Source: Subtercola boreus (lineage in GTDB: Bacteria > Actinomycetota > Actinomycetes > Actinomycetales > Microbacteriaceae). Taken from it: a DNA stretch of 64,000 bases. A program made the translations under genes and the position numbers. Numbering within the stretch: position 1 is the stretch's first letter; each line of letters starts with the position of its first letter. Shown one piece after another: positions 42,710 through 51,119 of the stretch. The notes under the pieces are model-generated. The model ran no database searches. It saw only the letters and a program-made list of their open reading frames with translations, and had not been told where the DNA came from. The stretch is taken from contig NZ_NBXA01000026.1 of NCBI RefSeq assembly GCF_003399625.1, forward strand, positions 372,001 to 436,000, in the 5' to 3' direction.

Positions 42710-43303
42710 TCAGCCCCGGGCGTGTCTCGCGCAGGCACCGCTGACGACCATCGCCGCCGAATACGCGGTCGCCGGCGCGAGCAGCAACACAGACGCGCTG
42801 GGAATCGCCAGGAGCGCGGTCGCGGCGAGCAACCCAGTCGTCGCGGTGACCCCCAGCGCGACGCGGAGCCGGACCGCAGACAGTCTCACGACTGCGGGCA
42901 CGGCCAGGAGCGCGCAGATGACCAGGAACACGACCCTGTCATCGACTCCGACGTCGAACCAGTCGATGTACGAGAAGGCGACACAGTAGGCCCAGCCGGG
43001 AGCTGCCACAAACCCGATCCAGCCCATGACCAGGCTTCCTGTTCGCGCTCCCTCCTCGGTCCAGGTCGCCGCCGCGAGCAGCAGGAGGACTGCCAGCACG
43101 ATCACGACGACCTGGACGCAGGCCGTAGACACGACGAGGAACCTGCCCGCGTTGGTGAGCAGGGTGTCCCTGTCGGGTGAGCCGATCCACTGGACGAAAG
43201 GCACCCACAGCACCGCGCACACGGCGATGACGGCGAGCAGGTGCAGGGCGCTCCAGCGGAAGTCCGGGCCGAAGGCCGTTCGGCCGGAACTCCAGCCGCT
43301 CAT
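42710..43303 (-). CDS. Hypothetical multi-pass membrane protein
   Basis: A 197-residue protein with about six transmembrane helices (starting near residues 20, 57, 93, 123, 148 and 170) and no recognised motif. Its ATG overlaps the TGA of the PASTA kinase gene (ATGA), so it is translationally coupled to the kinase and may be a membrane partner. Confidence 0.75.
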   Translation of the reverse strand: MSGWSSGRTAFGPDFRWSALHLLAVIAVCAVLWVPFVQWIGSPDRDTLLTNAGRFLVVSTACVQVVVIVLAVLLLLAAATWTEEGARTGSLVMGWIGFVAAPGWAYCVAFSYIDWFDVGVDDRVVFLVICALLAVPAVVRLSAVRLRVALGVTATTGLLAATALLAIPSASVLLLAPATAYSAAMVVSGACARHARG

Positions 43304-45168
43304 CGCGCAGCCGAACCGGGGGCCGGGGTCGCCGAAGACGTCGGGACGGCCGTCGAGGAGGGGGCCGATGGTGTGGGCGACGGGGTTCCCGCCGGCGGCC
43401 CCGGATCCGCCAGGGTGATCGTGACGACGCTCCCGAGGGTCAACACCGACGCGGCGGCGGGATCGCACGCCAGAACCTGCCCGACCGGAACGCCCTTCTG
43501 GGCGCGCACCGTCACGACGACCGCGAAGCCGGCGGACTGCAGGCGCGCCACCGCTTCGTTCTGGCCGAGCCCGGTCACGACGGGCACGGCATTGGAGCCC
43601 GATGCGACCACGAGGTCGACGCTCGCGCCGGGGGTGAGGGCCGCCGTGGAATCCGGGGAACTCGAGAGCACGGTGCCGGCCGGCGAGGCGGAGTCGCGCT
43701 GCGTGACAGCACCGACGGCCAGCCCCGCAGACTGCAGCGACACGCGCGCGGCCGACAGGTCGACCCCGACGAGGGCGGGAACGGCCACGACCCGGCTCGC
43801 GGCAGGCGTCGACGGCACGGGCGCAGGGCTCGCAGTGGCGGCTCCGGATGCCCCCACCCCGCCCGGGGAAGCGCCCACCGCCACGGCGGGGTCGACGATC
43901 GCCGGTGTCGACGGCTGCGGCACAGCGCTGGTGGAGCTGGGGGCGGCGCTGAGCGAGAGCGTCCATGCCACGGCGACGACGGTTGCCGTGAGCACGACCG
44001 CTGCGACCACGATGCCGCGCACCGACGAGCGGCCGGCCGCGGCGGGCAGCGCGACAGGGTGCGGGGGTGAGGTGGCGTCTGGATGCGCCCCCGAGTTGCT
44101 GGGCGCCAGGTCTTGGCGGGCGGTGGCGAGATCCGGGGGGCGGGGTGCGCGAACCGCGCGCGCCGCCATCGTGGCGGGGGCGACAGGCGCGGCGGGCCTG
44201 CCCGGGCCCCTGGCGAGGAGCGCGAGCACCTCCGCCCGCATGACCCCGGCCGAGACGAACCGCTGCGCCGGATCCTTCAACAGCGCCCGAACGACGAGCC
44301 GGTCCACCCCGCGAGGGGTACCGGTCCGCAGCACCGAGGGCACGGCCGGCGGGGCGGAGACGTGGGCGCGCATGACGCCGGTGACGGTGGGGCGGAGGAA
44401 CGGCGGCTGGGCCGTGAGCGCGAAGTGCAGTAGTGCGCCCACCTGGTAGAGGTCGCCGCGCTCGTCGACCGGCAGCCCCCTGGCCTGTTCGGGCGACATG
44501 TAGTTCGCGCTGCCGAGCACGCCGAGCTGCGCGTCGGTCGGCGGCTCGGGCTCCGTGCGCAGGATGTCCGCGGCAAGGGTCGGGCGGCCCGCGGCATCGG
44601 CGAGTCCGAAGTCGACGAGGCGCACGGCGTCCGCCGAGATCGGTACCCCGGCACCGGATCCCGCGCCAGTTCCGGTACCGGCACCGGATCCCGCGCCGTC
44701 GGCACCCCCTGCACCGGCCTCCCCGACCATGACGTTCGCCGGCGACACGTCGCGGTGCACGACACCCGCCGCATGCGCCGCCTCCAGCGCGCGCAGCACC
44801 CCGTCGCCGACCGCGAGCGCCTCCCGCCAGCCGAGCGGCCCGGACCGTTCCACGTGCTCGGCCAGCGTCAGTCCCGGCGCGAGTTCGAGGGCGATCCAGG
44901 CCAGCGGCTCCCCCGAGCCCTCGTGCACGCCGAAGTCGAGCACACCCACGATGTTCGGGTGGCGGAGTCCCACGACGGCCCGGGCCTCGACGAAGAACGC
45001 CTCCCGCGCGGCGACGGAGTTCGAGAGGTGCGGGTGCAGCACCTTCAGCGCGATCCGCTCGCCGGTGGTGGTGTCGACGGCGACGAACACCGACGCCGAA
45101 CCGCCGCTGCCGAGCAGTTCACCGAGGTCGAACCGCTCGGAGAGCAGACCGGAGGGCGGGGCATCCAT
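43300..45168 (-). CDS. Serine/threonine protein kinase with PASTA domains
   Basis: A 622-residue membrane kinase of the PknB type. Gly loop GELLGSGGSASVF, Lys in ALKVL, catalytic loop HRDVSPANV (VSPA instead of LKPE), DFG in LVDFGLAD, and SANYMSPEQARG. A 25-residue Gly/Ala/Ser insertion lies between the catalytic loop and DFG. After a helix (GIVVAAVVLTATVVAVAW) come two PASTA repeats (VPALVGVDLSAARVSLQSAG; VPVVTGLGQNEAVARLQSAG), which sense peptidoglycan fragments. Operon partners include a lytic transglycosylase, consistent with cell-wall control. Confidence 0.93.
   Translation of the reverse strand: MDAPPSGLLSERFDLGELLGSGGSASVFVAVDTTTGERIALKVLHPHLSNSVAAREAFFVEARAVVGLRHPNIVGVLDFGVHEGSGEPLAWIALELAPGLTLAEHVERSGPLGWREALAVGDGVLRALEAAHAAGVVHRDVSPANVMVGEAGAGGADGAGSGAGTGTGAGSGAGVPISADAVRLVDFGLADAAGRPTLAADILRTEPEPPTDAQLGVLGSANYMSPEQARGLPVDERGDLYQVGALLHFALTAQPPFLRPTVTGVMRAHVSAPPAVPSVLRTGTPRGVDRLVVRALLKDPAQRFVSAGVMRAEVLALLARGPGRPAAPVAPATMAARAVRAPRPPDLATARQDLAPSNSGAHPDATSPPHPVALPAAAGRSSVRGIVVAAVVLTATVVAVAWTLSLSAAPSSTSAVPQPSTPAIVDPAVAVGASPGGVGASGAATASPAPVPSTPAASRVVAVPALVGVDLSAARVSLQSAGLAVGAVTQRDSASPAGTVLSSSPDSTAALTPGASVDLVVASGSNAVPVVTGLGQNEAVARLQSAGFAVVVTVRAQKGVPVGQVLACDPAAASVLTLGSVVTITLADPGPPAGTPSPTPSAPSSTAVPTSSATPAPGSAAR
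44641..44697. repeat. Imperfect duplication inside the kinase gene
   Basis: CCGGCACCGGATCCCGCGCC occurs at 44648-44667 and 44678-44697. It encodes part of the Gly/Ala/Ser insertion of the kinase domain and shows how that loop has expanded. Confidence 0.8.
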
Positions 45169-45171
45169 CGC

Positions 45172-46005
45172 TCAACCCGCCTCTGTGGAGTAGTCGTTCG
45201 CGGTCTTCGCGACCTGGTCCACATAGCTGTCGAGGTGGTTGTAGGCGAAGACGGATGCCCGCCAGCCCGACACCGTCGTCAGGTCGCCGTAGCTGCAGAG
45301 GTAGCGCCCCGCCGCGAGCGCCGCGTCGTCGAGCTGCTGCGGATCGGCCACCCCGTCACCGTTGCCGTCGGCCCCCCAGCTCTGCCACGTCGTCGGGATG
45401 AACTGCAGCGGACCCATCGCCCGGTCCCCCGTCGCCGACCCGTCGAGCGCGCCGCCATCGCTGTCGGGAATGTGGGCGTAGGCCTGTCCGTCGAGGTCGG
45501 GGCCATAGATCGCGGGGCGGGTGCGGCCGTCTTCGCCGATGGTGGATCCGGCATGAGTGCCGTGCCCGGATTCGATGGCGCCGAGCGCGGCGAGGGTGTT
45601 CCAGCCGAGGTGGCAGGCGGGCTGCTCTGCCTGCAGGCGGAGGGCCGCGCCGGCGTACCCGATGAGCGCGCGCACCGGGATGCCCGTGCGGCCCGCCACC
45701 GTCGACGCCCAGGTCGCATCGACCAGGGCGGCATCGCCCGCGCCGGGAACGCTCGTCGGCGCGGCGCCGCCACCCGGCACCTCGGGCTGCAGGGCTGCGC
45801 TGTGCGTCGTGCCGGCCGTCGCGGCGGCATTCGCCGCGACATTCGCCGCACCGCTGGCGGCGGCAGCAGCGGCTCCACCGGTCGACACGTCCGCGGCGAA
45901 GGCGGCCGCACCCGCGGGCACACCCCGGGGCGGCTCAGCGACCGCGCCGACCACGAGGCATCCCGCCAAGACCAGCATCGCGCCGCCGAGGATCGCCCGC
46001 ATCAC
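45172..46005 (-). CDS. Secreted lytic murein transglycosylase
   Basis: About 277 residues: hydrophobic signal or anchor (ILGGAMLVLAGCLVVGAV), an Ala-rich linker, and a lysozyme-like MltB-type domain with catalytic Glu in LAALGAIESGHGTH, then GDRAMGPLQFIPTTWQSWG and AGRYLCSYGDL. It cleaves peptidoglycan glycan strands. GTG at 46005 overlaps the previous stop (GTGA), with an ATG immediately after as an alternative. It lies 3 nt upstream of the PASTA kinase gene. Confidence 0.9.
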   Translation of the reverse strand: MMRAILGGAMLVLAGCLVVGAVAEPPRGVPAGAAAFAADVSTGGAAAAAASGAANVAANAAATAGTTHSAALQPEVPGGGAAPTSVPGAGDAALVDATWASTVAGRTGIPVRALIGYAGAALRLQAEQPACHLGWNTLAALGAIESGHGTHAGSTIGEDGRTRPAIYGPDLDGQAYAHIPDSDGGALDGSATGDRAMGPLQFIPTTWQSWGADGNGDGVADPQQLDDAALAAGRYLCSYGDLTTVSGWRASVFAYNHLDSYVDQVAKTANDYSTEAG

Positions 46006-46607
46006 GACTGCGCTCCGGTGCCGCTGGCGCCGACGGGTGCACCGGTGCGGGCACGCAGGCGGTCGGCGGCCAGGGCGCCGAGGGTGCGTGCCGCGGAGGC
46101 CGCGACATCCGGAGCCACCCGCGCCGAGCGGAGCGCCGTCACGCTGTAGACCGCCGACTCGTGGCAGAGCCCAGCCGCGGGGTACCAGCGCCCGCACGAC
46201 ATGACGGCCACGTTGTTGAGGGTCGCGTACCAGCCGTGCTGCATCGAGACCGGACCCCGGATGAGGTGCACTTCGAGCCCGTCGGCGCTGTGTTGGAGCT
46301 TCCGCACGTGGTCGCTGGCAGCCGATGCGGATTCGTAGAGGAAGAGGCTCCGCGCGATCTCCCTGTTGTTCAGGGCGAGCAGACGCCAGATACCTCCGGT
46401 GAAGGGCGCGGCGGGCGGTGCGGGCGCGTCGTCGCCGACGAGCGGTGCCAACCTCGGGTCGAACGACCGCGGCAGCGTCTGGGCCGTGAGTTCGGCCATC
46501 GCCCGCGCGCCACTCCGAACGTGCTCACGGAACCCCGACCAGCCATTCAGCGCGCGGTCGGCGCGGGAGCGGAACTCCGTGAACGCGATGTAGGGGGTCG
46601 ATGCCAC
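46002..46607 (-). CDS. Hypothetical protein, first gene of the kinase operon
   Basis: A 201-residue soluble protein without signal peptide. Recognisable segments: MASTPYIAFTEFRSRADRAL, GGIWRLLALNNREIARSLFLY, SADGLEVHLIRGPVSMQHGW and MSCGRWYPAAGLCHESA. No family known to me. GTG at 46607 has GAGG just upstream. It overlaps the transglycosylase start by 4 nt, so it is expressed with the wall-remodelling genes. Confidence 0.7.
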   Translation of the reverse strand: MASTPYIAFTEFRSRADRALNGWSGFREHVRSGARAMAELTAQTLPRSFDPRLAPLVGDDAPAPPAAPFTGGIWRLLALNNREIARSLFLYESASAASDHVRKLQHSADGLEVHLIRGPVSMQHGWYATLNNVAVMSCGRWYPAAGLCHESAVYSVTALRSARVAPDVAASAARTLGALAADRLRARTGAPVGASGTGAQS

Positions 46608-46834
46608 GGTTCCTCGATCGATGGGTCTGTGCACCCCGCGCCTTCGGCAGTGAGGTTCAGTCAGCACCCTGACGTTTCGACATGGACAGCCTCCGTACGA
46701 CACATGAAGCACACGTTGACGGCAGGCAGATTCGCCTTCCAGCCAGGAGCGGGAGCGCCCTGACGGCCCCGCGAGGCCCCCAGGCGTTCGCCTTGCATTC
46801 ACCTCTCTGCAATGCCACGGTCGCCTGGCGTGCC

Positions 46835-46840
46835 TAGCGT
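46835..46840 (+). promoter_or_regulatory. -10 hexamer TAGCGT upstream of the GH92 leader
   Basis: TAGCGT ends 6 nt before an ATG at 46847 that opens a seven-codon frame ending in the GH92 start codon. Confidence 0.45.
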
Positions 46841-46846
46841 CACACC

Positions 46847-46870
46847 ATGAATCCCGGGGGCACCGCATGA
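46847..46870 (+). CDS. Seven-codon leader peptide coupled to GH92
   Basis: The frame M-N-P-G-G-T-A ends in a TGA that overlaps the GH92 ATG (ATGA at 46867-46870). It begins on the predicted transcription start. It could load ribosomes on a leaderless mRNA and reinitiate at the main gene. Confidence 0.35.
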   Translation: MNPGGTA

Positions 46871-49200
46871 TCGACCACGTCGATCCGTTCATCGGCACGG
46901 ACCCGACAGCGCTTCCGGCTCCGACCGGGCTCGCCGCGACCTGGTGGTGGCCGAAGCCGCAGATCGGCAACACGCACCCGGGGGCGACGCATCCGCTCGG
47001 CATGGTGTCGGCGTGCGCGTACTCGGGCGCCTACCCCACGGGGTACGGCCGCTACGACCTCTCACTGGAGGGTGTGCCGTCGACCATCCACGACACGCAG
47101 CTCGCCTCGGGCTTCACGCACTTCCAGCAGTCGGGCACGGGAGCGATCCGCAAGTACTACAACTACTTCCGGGTGACGCCGATGGTGGAACCGCTCGATG
47201 TACTCGGCCGCACCTGGCAGCTGAGTGACGAGCTGGCCGAGCCGGGCTGGTACTCGGCGACGCTCGACTCCGGGGTGACCGCCGAGCTCACCGTGGGCCC
47301 GAAGAGCGCTGTGCACCGCTACACGTTCCCGCGCCACCGGAACGCCCGCGTCGTGATCGACTTCTCGCAGGGCGGTCTCGCCATCCCGTACGGATCGACG
47401 CTGCCGCTTCGCGCGCACCTCGAATCGGTCGGCATCGGCAGGGCGGCCGGCCAGATCGTCGTCGAGGGAGCTCCCCTGTCGGTGTACATCGAGTGCGACA
47501 GTCCGCAGTGGCGACAGATGCTCTGGTACGACCGGCGCCTCATGCCGGGCGGCACGCGTCTCGACTTCGATCACATCCGGCCCACCACACTCCGCCCCTT
47601 CGGGCTGATGTGGGCGGGGCCGAGCGAGCCGGGCGACGTCATCGAGCTGCGGATCGGATTCTCGCTGCGAGGCGTCGAGCAGGCGAAGCAGAACCTCTTC
47701 GACGATGTCGGGAGCGGGAGCAGCACAGGCGCCGGCGCAGGCAGCGGCACCGGAACGGGCAGCTCCACAGCCCCGACCTCGCGCTTCGAATCGCGGCGCG
47801 AGCGCACCCGCAAGACCTGGCGGAAGCACCTCAAGCTGATCACCGTCGAGACGCCCTCGAAAGAACGCCGGGCGGTCTTCGCGACAGCGCTCTACCACTC
47901 ACTTGTCAAACCCTGCCTGGCCCCGAACGAGAGCCCGTTCTGGCCGGCCGACGGCGCCTTCGCCTTCGACATCTCCACGATGTGGGACATCTACCGCACC
48001 CAGCTCCCCCTGCTCACGGCCCTGGTGCCCGAGCGGGCCGTCGAGCTCGCCAACGCCCTCCTCACGATCTGCGAGGAGGAGGGCAACTTCCCGATCGGCT
48101 ACCGCATGGCTCGCGGAAGCGACCGGTTCTCCCGCCAGGCGAGCGCCCTCGCCCACACCTTCCTCGCCGACCTCTGCCAGCTGGGCCTGCCCGGCATCGA
48201 CTGGAACGGCGCTCTGGTGCACATGTCGGATGACCTCCGGCGCACCTACGGCGAGGAGTTCCTGCAGCGGGGAGTCACCCACCCGATCACGCACACCCTC
48301 GACCTCGCCTTCGGCTACTGGTGCACGGCGCGAGTGGCGAAGCACGTGGGCGACACAGCCCTGGCTGACCAGTTCGCCGAGCTGGCGACCCGCTGGCGGA
48401 ACGCCTTCGACGAGACCTCCGGCCTGCTGAAGGAGAGCACCTACTACGAAGGCACGCTCTACAACTACTCGTTCCGGCTGCTGCACGACATGGCTTCGCG
48501 CATTCCGCTGAGCGGGGGCACGGAGGCGTTCGTGCGGCAGCTCGACGATTTCTTCGGGTTCGGGGCGGAGCCGGTCATCCAGCCAGGGCTCCGGCCGCCG
48601 GCCGACGAACTGCTCGCCGGCTACGCGCTGGGGCGGTTCGAGGGGCTGAACAACGAGCCGGACATGGATGCCCCGTGGGCGTACCACTACGCCGGTCGGC
48701 CCGATCGCACGGCCGAGGTGGTGCACAACGTGATCCACCAGATGTTCGGCATCGGGCGCGGCGGGCTGCCGGGCAACGACGACTCGGGGGGCCTCAGCTC
48801 CTGGTACGTGTGGGCTTCGCTCGGGCTGTTCCCGGTGGCCGGCCAGAACCTGTTCCTGGTGAACGCTCCCTCCTTCGAGGCTGCTTCAATCAGGCTCGGG
48901 GCGAACACGTTCACCATCCGCACGGAAGGGTTCGTCGAACCGGCCCCGACGTCTGCTCAGGATGCGGCACCCGCTGCCGTTCAATACGTGCAGTCGGCCC
49001 GTTTCAACGACGAACCGCTCGCACGCTCCTGGATCCGCGCCACCGACCTGCACCGTGGCGGCGAGCTCGTGATCGTGCTCGGACCGGAACCGAGCGAGTG
49101 GGGCACCACCGAGCTGCCCCCGTCGACCACTCTGCTCCCCACCGCATCCGCCCCGTCCCCCGCCAGCCGGCCCCTCCACCTCGCAACCCTCCAGGAGTGA
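46867..49200 (+). CDS. GH92 family alpha-mannosidase-like glycoside hydrolase
   Basis: A 777-residue protein with GH92 hallmarks: VDPFIGTD and GNTHPGATHPLGMVS at the N-terminus, and LPGNDDSGGLSSWYVWASLG near the C-terminus, which contains the calcium and catalytic-region residues. GH92 enzymes are calcium-dependent exo-mannosidases. No signal peptide, so it may act in the cytosol. A Gly/Ser/Thr-rich insertion (about 278-302) separates the N-terminal sandwich from the catalytic barrel. A GT4 gene follows after 2 nt. Confidence 0.9.
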   Translation: MIDHVDPFIGTDPTALPAPTGLAATWWWPKPQIGNTHPGATHPLGMVSACAYSGAYPTGYGRYDLSLEGVPSTIHDTQLASGFTHFQQSGTGAIRKYYNYFRVTPMVEPLDVLGRTWQLSDELAEPGWYSATLDSGVTAELTVGPKSAVHRYTFPRHRNARVVIDFSQGGLAIPYGSTLPLRAHLESVGIGRAAGQIVVEGAPLSVYIECDSPQWRQMLWYDRRLMPGGTRLDFDHIRPTTLRPFGLMWAGPSEPGDVIELRIGFSLRGVEQAKQNLFDDVGSGSSTGAGAGSGTGTGSSTAPTSRFESRRERTRKTWRKHLKLITVETPSKERRAVFATALYHSLVKPCLAPNESPFWPADGAFAFDISTMWDIYRTQLPLLTALVPERAVELANALLTICEEEGNFPIGYRMARGSDRFSRQASALAHTFLADLCQLGLPGIDWNGALVHMSDDLRRTYGEEFLQRGVTHPITHTLDLAFGYWCTARVAKHVGDTALADQFAELATRWRNAFDETSGLLKESTYYEGTLYNYSFRLLHDMASRIPLSGGTEAFVRQLDDFFGFGAEPVIQPGLRPPADELLAGYALGRFEGLNNEPDMDAPWAYHYAGRPDRTAEVVHNVIHQMFGIGRGGLPGNDDSGGLSSWYVWASLGLFPVAGQNLFLVNAPSFEAASIRLGANTFTIRTEGFVEPAPTSAQDAAPAAVQYVQSARFNDEPLARSWIRATDLHRGGELVIVLGPEPSEWGTTELPPSTTLLPTASAPSPASRPLHLATLQE

Positions 49201-49202
49201 AC

Positions 49203-50489
49203 ATGGTCACCACCGAAAACCGTCTCGTGATCGTCGTGCGCGCCGATCCTGTGATCTGCGGCCACTCAGTCGAGGCACGCAACATCGCCGAGACCGCGCT
49301 CGAACGCGGTTTCGACGAGGTGCGCATCGTCACCTGGCCGGTCGAGACGCTCGAACGGGCGGGCCTGCCGCTCAAACCCCTCGACTCGGTGCTGCCCCAC
49401 AGCCCGGGCATCTTCGTCGACCGTCCGGCTCCGGTGGGCGACTACAAGGTTCCGGATGGTCGTTTCCTGGCCGGCATCACCGGCCGGTTGATCGAACTCT
49501 TCACCGACGGCGTGCCGACCGTCTGCCTGTCGCTCTACCTCAGCCCGCACACCCTTGCGGTCTCCGACGCGATGCGCGCCGCGTGGAGCACCGGGCTCCC
49601 GGTCAACGTGACCACGATCGCCGAGGCCGTGGGATCCGACGTCACGAACGTCGTGCGCACCGCCGTCGAGGAGGGCCGGCTCGGGGCTGCCGCGCACATC
49701 CTCTCGAGCTACCTCAGCCAGGACCACTGCGTCGCCGTCTCCGACTACACCCGCGATCTCATCATCACCGAGGCCGAACGGGTCGACGCGCAGTACGGAA
49801 CCCGCTTCGGCGAACAGTGCCGCCGACGCATCACCGTCTCCTACCCGGCGATCGACGCCGATCGGTACTCGAACCTCGACGACCGCGTGATCGAAGACGT
49901 GCTCGCCGCCCGCGGGCTCGAACCAGGCAACTACGTGCTCTTCCTCTCCCGTCTCACCGAGGCCAAAGGCGTCGAAGACCTCATCGCCGGCTTCGAGCAG
50001 AGCAGTGCGCACGAGGGCCGGATGCTCGTCATCGCCGGCCGCGGACCGCAGGCCCCCGCGCTGATGACTCTCGCCGCGCAGTCCCCCCTGGCCGACAGCA
50101 TCGTCTTCCTCGACGATGTGGGTGACGCCGAGAAGCCCTACCTGATGGCGGGATGCGCTGCCTTCGTGCTGCCGTCGAAGCCCCGGCCGGAGTTCGTCGA
50201 GACCTTCGGCATCGCGCTGGCCGAGAAGATGCTCGCAGGCGGCGGGCCCGTGATCACCACGCTGACGGGCGGCATCGGCGAGGCGATCGGCGACCATGCT
50301 CTCATCGTGCCGGTCGAGGATCCCCGTGCGATCGCGCGGGCGCTCGACCGCGCGATCCTCGAGACGACGCCCGACGAGCGCTCGGAGTGGGCCGGGCGGG
50401 CCCGCGAGTATGCGCTGCAGTTCGACCGCCGCGTGGTGTTCGACCGGCTCTTCCAGGCGCTCCCCGCCCGCGTGCCCGCGTCGCGCTGA
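49203..50489 (+). CDS. GT4-like glycosyltransferase
   Basis: A 428-residue retaining glycosyltransferase of the GT-B fold. The donor-site features are LFLSRLTEAKGVEDLIAGFE (R-x4-K type) and PEFVETFGIALAEKM, the E-x7-E motif. The N-terminal acceptor domain begins VIVVRADPVICGHSVEARNI. The ATG at 49203 follows AGGAG and overlaps the gap after the GH92 stop; the pair probably serves turnover and synthesis of one mannose-containing glycan. Donor sugar unknown. Confidence 0.88.
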   Translation: MVTTENRLVIVVRADPVICGHSVEARNIAETALERGFDEVRIVTWPVETLERAGLPLKPLDSVLPHSPGIFVDRPAPVGDYKVPDGRFLAGITGRLIELFTDGVPTVCLSLYLSPHTLAVSDAMRAAWSTGLPVNVTTIAEAVGSDVTNVVRTAVEEGRLGAAAHILSSYLSQDHCVAVSDYTRDLIITEAERVDAQYGTRFGEQCRRRITVSYPAIDADRYSNLDDRVIEDVLAARGLEPGNYVLFLSRLTEAKGVEDLIAGFEQSSAHEGRMLVIAGRGPQAPALMTLAAQSPLADSIVFLDDVGDAEKPYLMAGCAAFVLPSKPRPEFVETFGIALAEKMLAGGGPVITTLTGGIGEAIGDHALIVPVEDPRAIARALDRAILETTPDERSEWAGRAREYALQFDRRVVFDRLFQALPARVPASR

Positions 50490-50535
50490 GCTCGGGCGCA
50501 CCGGTTCCCGACCCCGGACGCACCGGCTCGTGGCG

Positions 50536-50958
50536 TCAGGCGGACTTGGAAAGGGTTCCGATCGTGTCGCCCTTCTCGTTTCTCACCGTCATCGTGTCGC
50601 CGTCGACCACAGCCGTGCTCAGTGCGGAGAGCCACGAATCGACGCCGATGCAGGCCATCATGGTCGACGTCGAACGCGAGAAGGTGATGGTGTCGCCAGA
50701 GAGTTCGTAGGTGGATCCGAGCGAATTGCAGCCGTCGTTACCCGAGACCGTCGAATCGTCATCGAAGATCAGGTAAGGCTGACGAGGTGATTGGTCGCCC
50801 CATGTCCCGACGATCGGGATTGACGTGCCTGACGCCCCTCCATCAGCCCCGGTCGACGGTGCCGCTGAGGAGCAACCTGCGAGCAGCGTGACCACTGCGA
50901 GACCGGAGAGAGCTGCTACAACGGGGCCGAAAAGGGAACGAGGCATGAGTTTCGTCAT
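50536..50958 (-). CDS. META domain lipoprotein
   Basis: A 140-residue lipoprotein: signal with lipobox VVTLLAGC, a short Ser/Gly linker, then a META (HslJ-like) domain with IVGTWGD, DDSTVSGNDGCNSLGSTYEL and FSRSTSTMMACIG. META proteins are small envelope proteins; the HslJ member is linked to novobiocin response in E. coli. Monocistronic; converges on the GT4 gene. Confidence 0.85.
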   Translation of the reverse strand: MTKLMPRSLFGPVVAALSGLAVVTLLAGCSSAAPSTGADGGASGTSIPIVGTWGDQSPRQPYLIFDDDSTVSGNDGCNSLGSTYELSGDTITFSRSTSTMMACIGVDSWLSALSTAVVDGDTMTVRNEKGDTIGTLSKSA

Positions 50959-51119
50959 GTTTCCGGGTCTATCGCACCTCTCTGTGGATATCTTGTGAAC
51001 TTCAACAGAAGTCGTTATGGTCGAAGCATGGCCCGCACTCGTTGCGGGCCTTTTCCACGGGGGGCCACTGGAGTTCCGCCGGATCCATCAGAACCACCAG
51101 CAGGGGGAATCAACTCAAT

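Noticed and set aside
42442-42738. A 98-codon minus-strand frame downstream of the HEPN gene
   Set aside because: Arg/Pro/His-rich composition typical of an out-of-frame reading; at most a decayed gene.
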